DNA from: Methylomonas methanica MC09
GTDB lineage: Bacteria; Pseudomonadota; Gammaproteobacteria; Methylococcales; Methylomonadaceae
NCBI RefSeq assembly: GCF_000214665.1
Contig: NC_015572.1
Location: forward strand, 1,984,001 to 2,048,000
Length of the DNA stretch: 64,000 nt
Reading direction: 5' to 3'
The position numbers were made by a program, and so were the translations under genes. Positions 61,102-64,000 of the stretch are shown here, one piece after another. The notes beneath the pieces are model-generated. The model ran no database searches and was not told the origin of the DNA. It was given only the letters and a program-made list of their open reading frames with translations. Positions within the stretch are counted from its first letter, which is position 1. Each line of letters begins with the position of its first letter.

Positions 61102-63053
61102 CAACATCTCCCACCTTAATCGGTCAGCCTTTACTGCAGCTGGAACATATTCGACGTTTCTATCCCAATGGTGATAGCGTGGTAAAGGCGTTGGACGAAG
61201 TTTCGCTGACCATCTGGCCCGGCGAATTCGTGGCCATCATCGGACAGTCCGGTTCCGGAAAATCCACTTTAATGAACTTGATCGGTTGTCTGGATAAGCC
61301 GACGGCGGGTCGTTACCGGGTGTTAAACAGAGAGGTGGCCGGGCTGGATGCCGATCAACTGGCTGCCTTACGCCGCGAAACTTTTGGTTTTGTGTTTCAA
61401 CGCTATAACTTGTTGAATACTGCTTCGGCTGCCGAAAATATTGAGATTCCGGCCTTGTATGCGGGTATGCCGAAAAATCTGCGCGAAAACCGGGCATTGC
61501 AGCTGTTGCAACAGCTGGGCCTGGTGGATCGTAGCGCGCATAGGCCCATGCAAATGTCCGGCGGTCAGCAGCAGAGGGTCGCCATTGCACGCGCCTTGAT
61601 GAACAATCCGCCGGTGATTTTAGCGGACGAACCGACTGGGGCGCTAGACAGCCAAAGCGGTAACGAGGTTATGGATTTGTTGCGGCAGCTGCATGCGGAA
61701 GGGCGCACTATTTTGTTGATTACCCACGACGAAAAAGTTGCCAATAACGCCCAGCGGATCATCACGATTTGTGACGGCAAGATCGTCGGCGATAGTGGCG
61801 AAAACCGCCGTAATGGGAAAGCTGTAATACCGGAACACCGCGAAATCGGCGCCATCGGTCTTGTGTCGGAAGTGTTGGAAGCCTCCAAAACGGCTTTGCG
61901 ATCCCTGCGGGTGAATTTGTTTCGCACAGCATTGACCTTGCTGGGCATCATCATCGGCGTTGCCGCCGTGGTAGCCATGATGGCGGTTGGCGAGGGCAGT
62001 CAGAAGAAAGTTATGGACCAAATGAAAGCCATGGGTACCAACGTGCTATCCATCCGGCCCGGCGCGCCGGGACTGCGCGGCAGCTCGGATGTGGCCACGC
62101 TGATACCCGCCGATGCGGATGCGATAGCCGAACTGGATAATGTGGAGTGGGCATCCGCCGAGCGTAACGGCCGGTTGACCTTGCGCCATAGCAATATCGA
62201 TTATGCCAGCAGCGTGCAGGGGGTGGGTACCAGCATGCCCATTGTGCGGGATTGGCCGGTGGCGAAAGGCGATTTTTTCAGCGACGAGGATATGCGCCGC
62301 TATGCGCCCGTCGCGGTACTGGGACAAACGGTGGCCAAAATTTTGTTTCCGGAAGGCAGCGACCCTTTGGGTCAATACGTGTTGGTGCAAAATATACCTT
62401 TTGAAGTGATAGGCGTGCTGACCGCTAAAGGTGCTTCAGCGGGGGGTACCGATCAGGACGACGCGATATTTGTACCGCTCACTACCGGTTTGATCCGCCT
62501 GTTCGGGCAAAATTATCTGAATGGGATTACCGTGCGGGTGGCCGACGTGGCGCTAATCGACGACACTCAACACGCTATCAGCGAGTTATTGCTGGCTCGG
62601 CATCAAAGCGAGGATTTTCGGATACGGAATATGGCATCCATACTGGAAACCGCCGAAGAAACCCAAAATACCTTTACCTTGATGCTGGGTATCGTTGCGG
62701 CGATTTCGCTATTGGTGGGCGGGATAGGGGTGATGAATATCATGCTGGTCAGTGTCACCGAACGTACCCGTGAGATTGGTATCCGTATTGCCACCGGTGC
62801 CCGGCGCCGGGATATTTTGCTGCAGTTTAATACCGAAGCGGCCGTGGTATGTACCCTGGGCGGTGTAATAGGGGTGCTGTTGGGATTTGCCGTGGGTATC
62901 CTGTTGCGTACTTTCGATATGGCGGTGGTGTTTTCACCGCTGCCGGCCATATTGGCTTTTTCCTGCGCATTCGGCACCGGTTTGTTGTTTGGCTATTTAC
63001 CGGCCCGAAAAGCCGCGTATCTAGACCCGGTTGTAGCGTTGGCGGCGGAGTGA
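61098..63053 (+). CDS. macB: MacB-like ABC transporter (ATPase plus permease)
   Basis: 651 residues. N-terminal ATPase: Walker A GQSGSGKST, signature MSGGQQQRVAIARAL, Walker B VILADEPTGALD and the H-loop LLITHDE. C-terminal half: membrane helix, large periplasmic MacB_PCD domain and three more helices of the FtsX type (MLVSVTERTREIGIRIATGARRRDI). It drives export of antibiotics or peptides through a TolC-type channel; the substrate is unknown. Coupled to macA and the outer membrane gene. Confidence 0.92.
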   Translation: MTTSPTLIGQPLLQLEHIRRFYPNGDSVVKALDEVSLTIWPGEFVAIIGQSGSGKSTLMNLIGCLDKPTAGRYRVLNREVAGLDADQLAALRRETFGFVFQRYNLLNTASAAENIEIPALYAGMPKNLRENRALQLLQQLGLVDRSAHRPMQMSGGQQQRVAIARALMNNPPVILADEPTGALDSQSGNEVMDLLRQLHAEGRTILLITHDEKVANNAQRIITICDGKIVGDSGENRRNGKAVIPEHREIGAIGLVSEVLEASKTALRSLRVNLFRTALTLLGIIIGVAAVVAMMAVGEGSQKKVMDQMKAMGTNVLSIRPGAPGLRGSSDVATLIPADADAIAELDNVEWASAERNGRLTLRHSNIDYASSVQGVGTSMPIVRDWPVAKGDFFSDEDMRRYAPVAVLGQTVAKILFPEGSDPLGQYVLVQNIPFEVIGVLTAKGASAGGTDQDDAIFVPLTTGLIRLFGQNYLNGITVRVADVALIDDTQHAISELLLARHQSEDFRIRNMASILETAEETQNTFTLMLGIVAAISLLVGGIGVMNIMLVSVTERTREIGIRIATGARRRDILLQFNTEAAVVCTLGGVIGVLLGFAVGILLRTFDMAVVFSPLPAILAFSCAFGTGLLFGYLPARKAAYLDPVVALAAE

Positions 63054-64000
63054 CTATATTGAAATCGATGTGCGCGTTTTATGTAATATCCATTCTGACG
63101 ACGGGCTGTAATGTCGTGCCGCAGTTAGAGCCGCCGTATGCGGATACGCCAAGCCGCTGGCGCGAAAATTCGCAAGGCCCGGCCAGCGAAATTGACCCGC
63201 AATGGTGGCTGACCTTCGGCAGCAGCGAGCTGAATCGAATGATGACGCAGGCCCTGCTTTATAACAACGATCTGGCGGCCGCCGAGCGGCGGGTCGAGCA
63301 AGCACGGGCGCAAGCCAAAATTGCCGGCGCCAACTTGTGGCCGGCGGTGGGTCTGGTGGGCGATTTTTCCGACACGCATAATAATTTGGGCGATGTTCAA
63401 AAAAAAACCGGCCAGTTATCGGTTGCCTATGAAGTGGATTTATGGGGCGCCAACCGGGCCAGACGATACGCCGGTGTCGCGCGCTTGCTAAGCGAAGTAT
63501 TTGCGCGCGATGCCTTGAAACTGGTGGTGATGGCTGATGTAGGCCAGGCCTATTTCAACTTGCTGGCGGTTAAACAACGCAAACACATCTCAACGACATT
63601 TTTAAACAACGTCGCGGAAGTGCTGGCGATTGTCGATGTGCGTTTTCAGGCAGGCGCAGTGTCTGCCGTGGATGTGGCGCAACAGCAAACCGAACTGGCT
63701 AGTGCCCGGGCAAATGTGGATTTGCTTACTCAGCAGCAAATTCTGGCGGAAAATGCCTTGTCGATTTTACTCGGGCAAGCGCCGCAAGCGATTGCCAATG
63801 AGCTGTTGTTTGCCGAGATCGCGCTACCCGGTATCGATCCGCAGCAACCCGCAAATTTATTGCAACGGCGACCGGACTTAGGCCAGATAGAAATGCAATT
63901 GAAAGCCGCCAATGCCGATATTGGAATCGCGCTCGCCGCGTTTTACCCGAAGCTGCAGCTTAGTGTGGACGCTTTGTTGGCCAACCCACAACCCGCTGGG
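63050..64000 (+). CDS. Outer membrane efflux lipoprotein, NodT/TolC-like (partial)
   Basis: Runs to the window end (317 codons seen) with no stop. A lipoprotein signal ILTTGC gives the lipidated cysteine; then QWWLTFGSSELNRMMTQALLYNNDLAAAERRVEQARAQ and SVAYEVDLWGANRARR are hallmarks of NodT-type outer membrane factors. GTG at 63050 overlaps the macB stop (GTGA) and gives a normal-length signal peptide; TTG 63059 and ATG 63068 are alternatives. It completes the MacA-MacB efflux set. Confidence 0.85.
   Translation, partial: MTILKSMCAFYVISILTTGCNVVPQLEPPYADTPSRWRENSQGPASEIDPQWWLTFGSSELNRMMTQALLYNNDLAAAERRVEQARAQAKIAGANLWPAVGLVGDFSDTHNNLGDVQKKTGQLSVAYEVDLWGANRARRYAGVARLLSEVFARDALKLVVMADVGQAYFNLLAVKQRKHISTTFLNNVAEVLAIVDVRFQAGAVSAVDVAQQQTELASARANVDLLTQQQILAENALSILLGQAPQAIANELLFAEIALPGIDPQQPANLLQRRPDLGQIEMQLKAANADIGIALAAFYPKLQLSVDALLANPQPAG

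Overview
The window reads as a chromosomal stretch of a gammaproteobacterium. Several loci suggest a methylotroph or methanotroph of the Methylococcales type: a methanolan-like epsB-E-F-G-L exopolysaccharide set, an orphan secF beside trkH, a periplasmic cis/trans fatty acid isomerase and a PilZ/YcgR protein. No methane or methanol oxidation gene lies here, so this placement is an inference. Most genes have the moderate-GC composition of one host genome. The exception is the AT-richer stretch at about 35.5-37.7 kb.

Layout. 0-3 kb: a sulfide:quinone reductase-like flavoprotein with a DUF1641 partner, then a secreted beta-propeller protein. 3.1-3.3 kb: a decayed tyrosine (integron-type) recombinase tail. 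3.4-7.6 kb: lexA and mfd; the lexA promoter carries a GTTC-N7-GTTC direct repeat instead of the usual gammaproteobacterial SOS box. 7.7-10.8 kb: PilZ protein, SMR exporter, tusB, tusE, rimO. 10.9-12.2 kb: two near-identical cold-shock genes around a hairpin-rich spacer. 12.4-15.8 kb: poxB-type pyruvate oxidase with an FMN glutamate-synthase-like gene broken by one in-frame TAA. 16.3-17.7 kb: an IS1380-family transposase. 18.3-31.1 kb: cti, a CPA1 antiporter, a 1222-residue fused flavin/Fe-S oxidoreductase, secF, trkH, a PAP2 phosphatase and an MJ1255-type glycosyltransferase. 31.1-35.3 kb: an RND-type adaptor, gcvH, dgkA, a PfkB kinase, mazG and a secreted lysine-rich protein.

35.6-37.7 kb is a small integron gene-cassette array without an integrase (CALIN-type). 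Three attC sites with recognisable R''/L''...L'/R' architecture separate short orphan genes, including a two-gene cassette. marC and several small genes follow.

40.2-56.5 kb is one leftward exopolysaccharide operon. It holds the initiating phosphoglycosyltransferase (epsB), Wza-, Wzz- and BY-kinase-like export and length control proteins (epsE, F, G), EpsL, a Wzy-like polymerase, acyl-, pyruvyl- and glycosyltransferases, a Wzx flippase, an Alg14/Alg13-like split transferase and a lyase. Upstream of epsB a sigma-54 type -24/-12 element and, about 80 bases further up, a perfect 10-bp dyad look like a promoter and enhancer pair. 56.7-64 kb: a YqaA/DedA protein, a SulP anion transporter, a Bcp-type peroxiredoxin lacking the usual resolving cysteine, and a MacA-MacB-TolC-like efflux operon cut by the window end.
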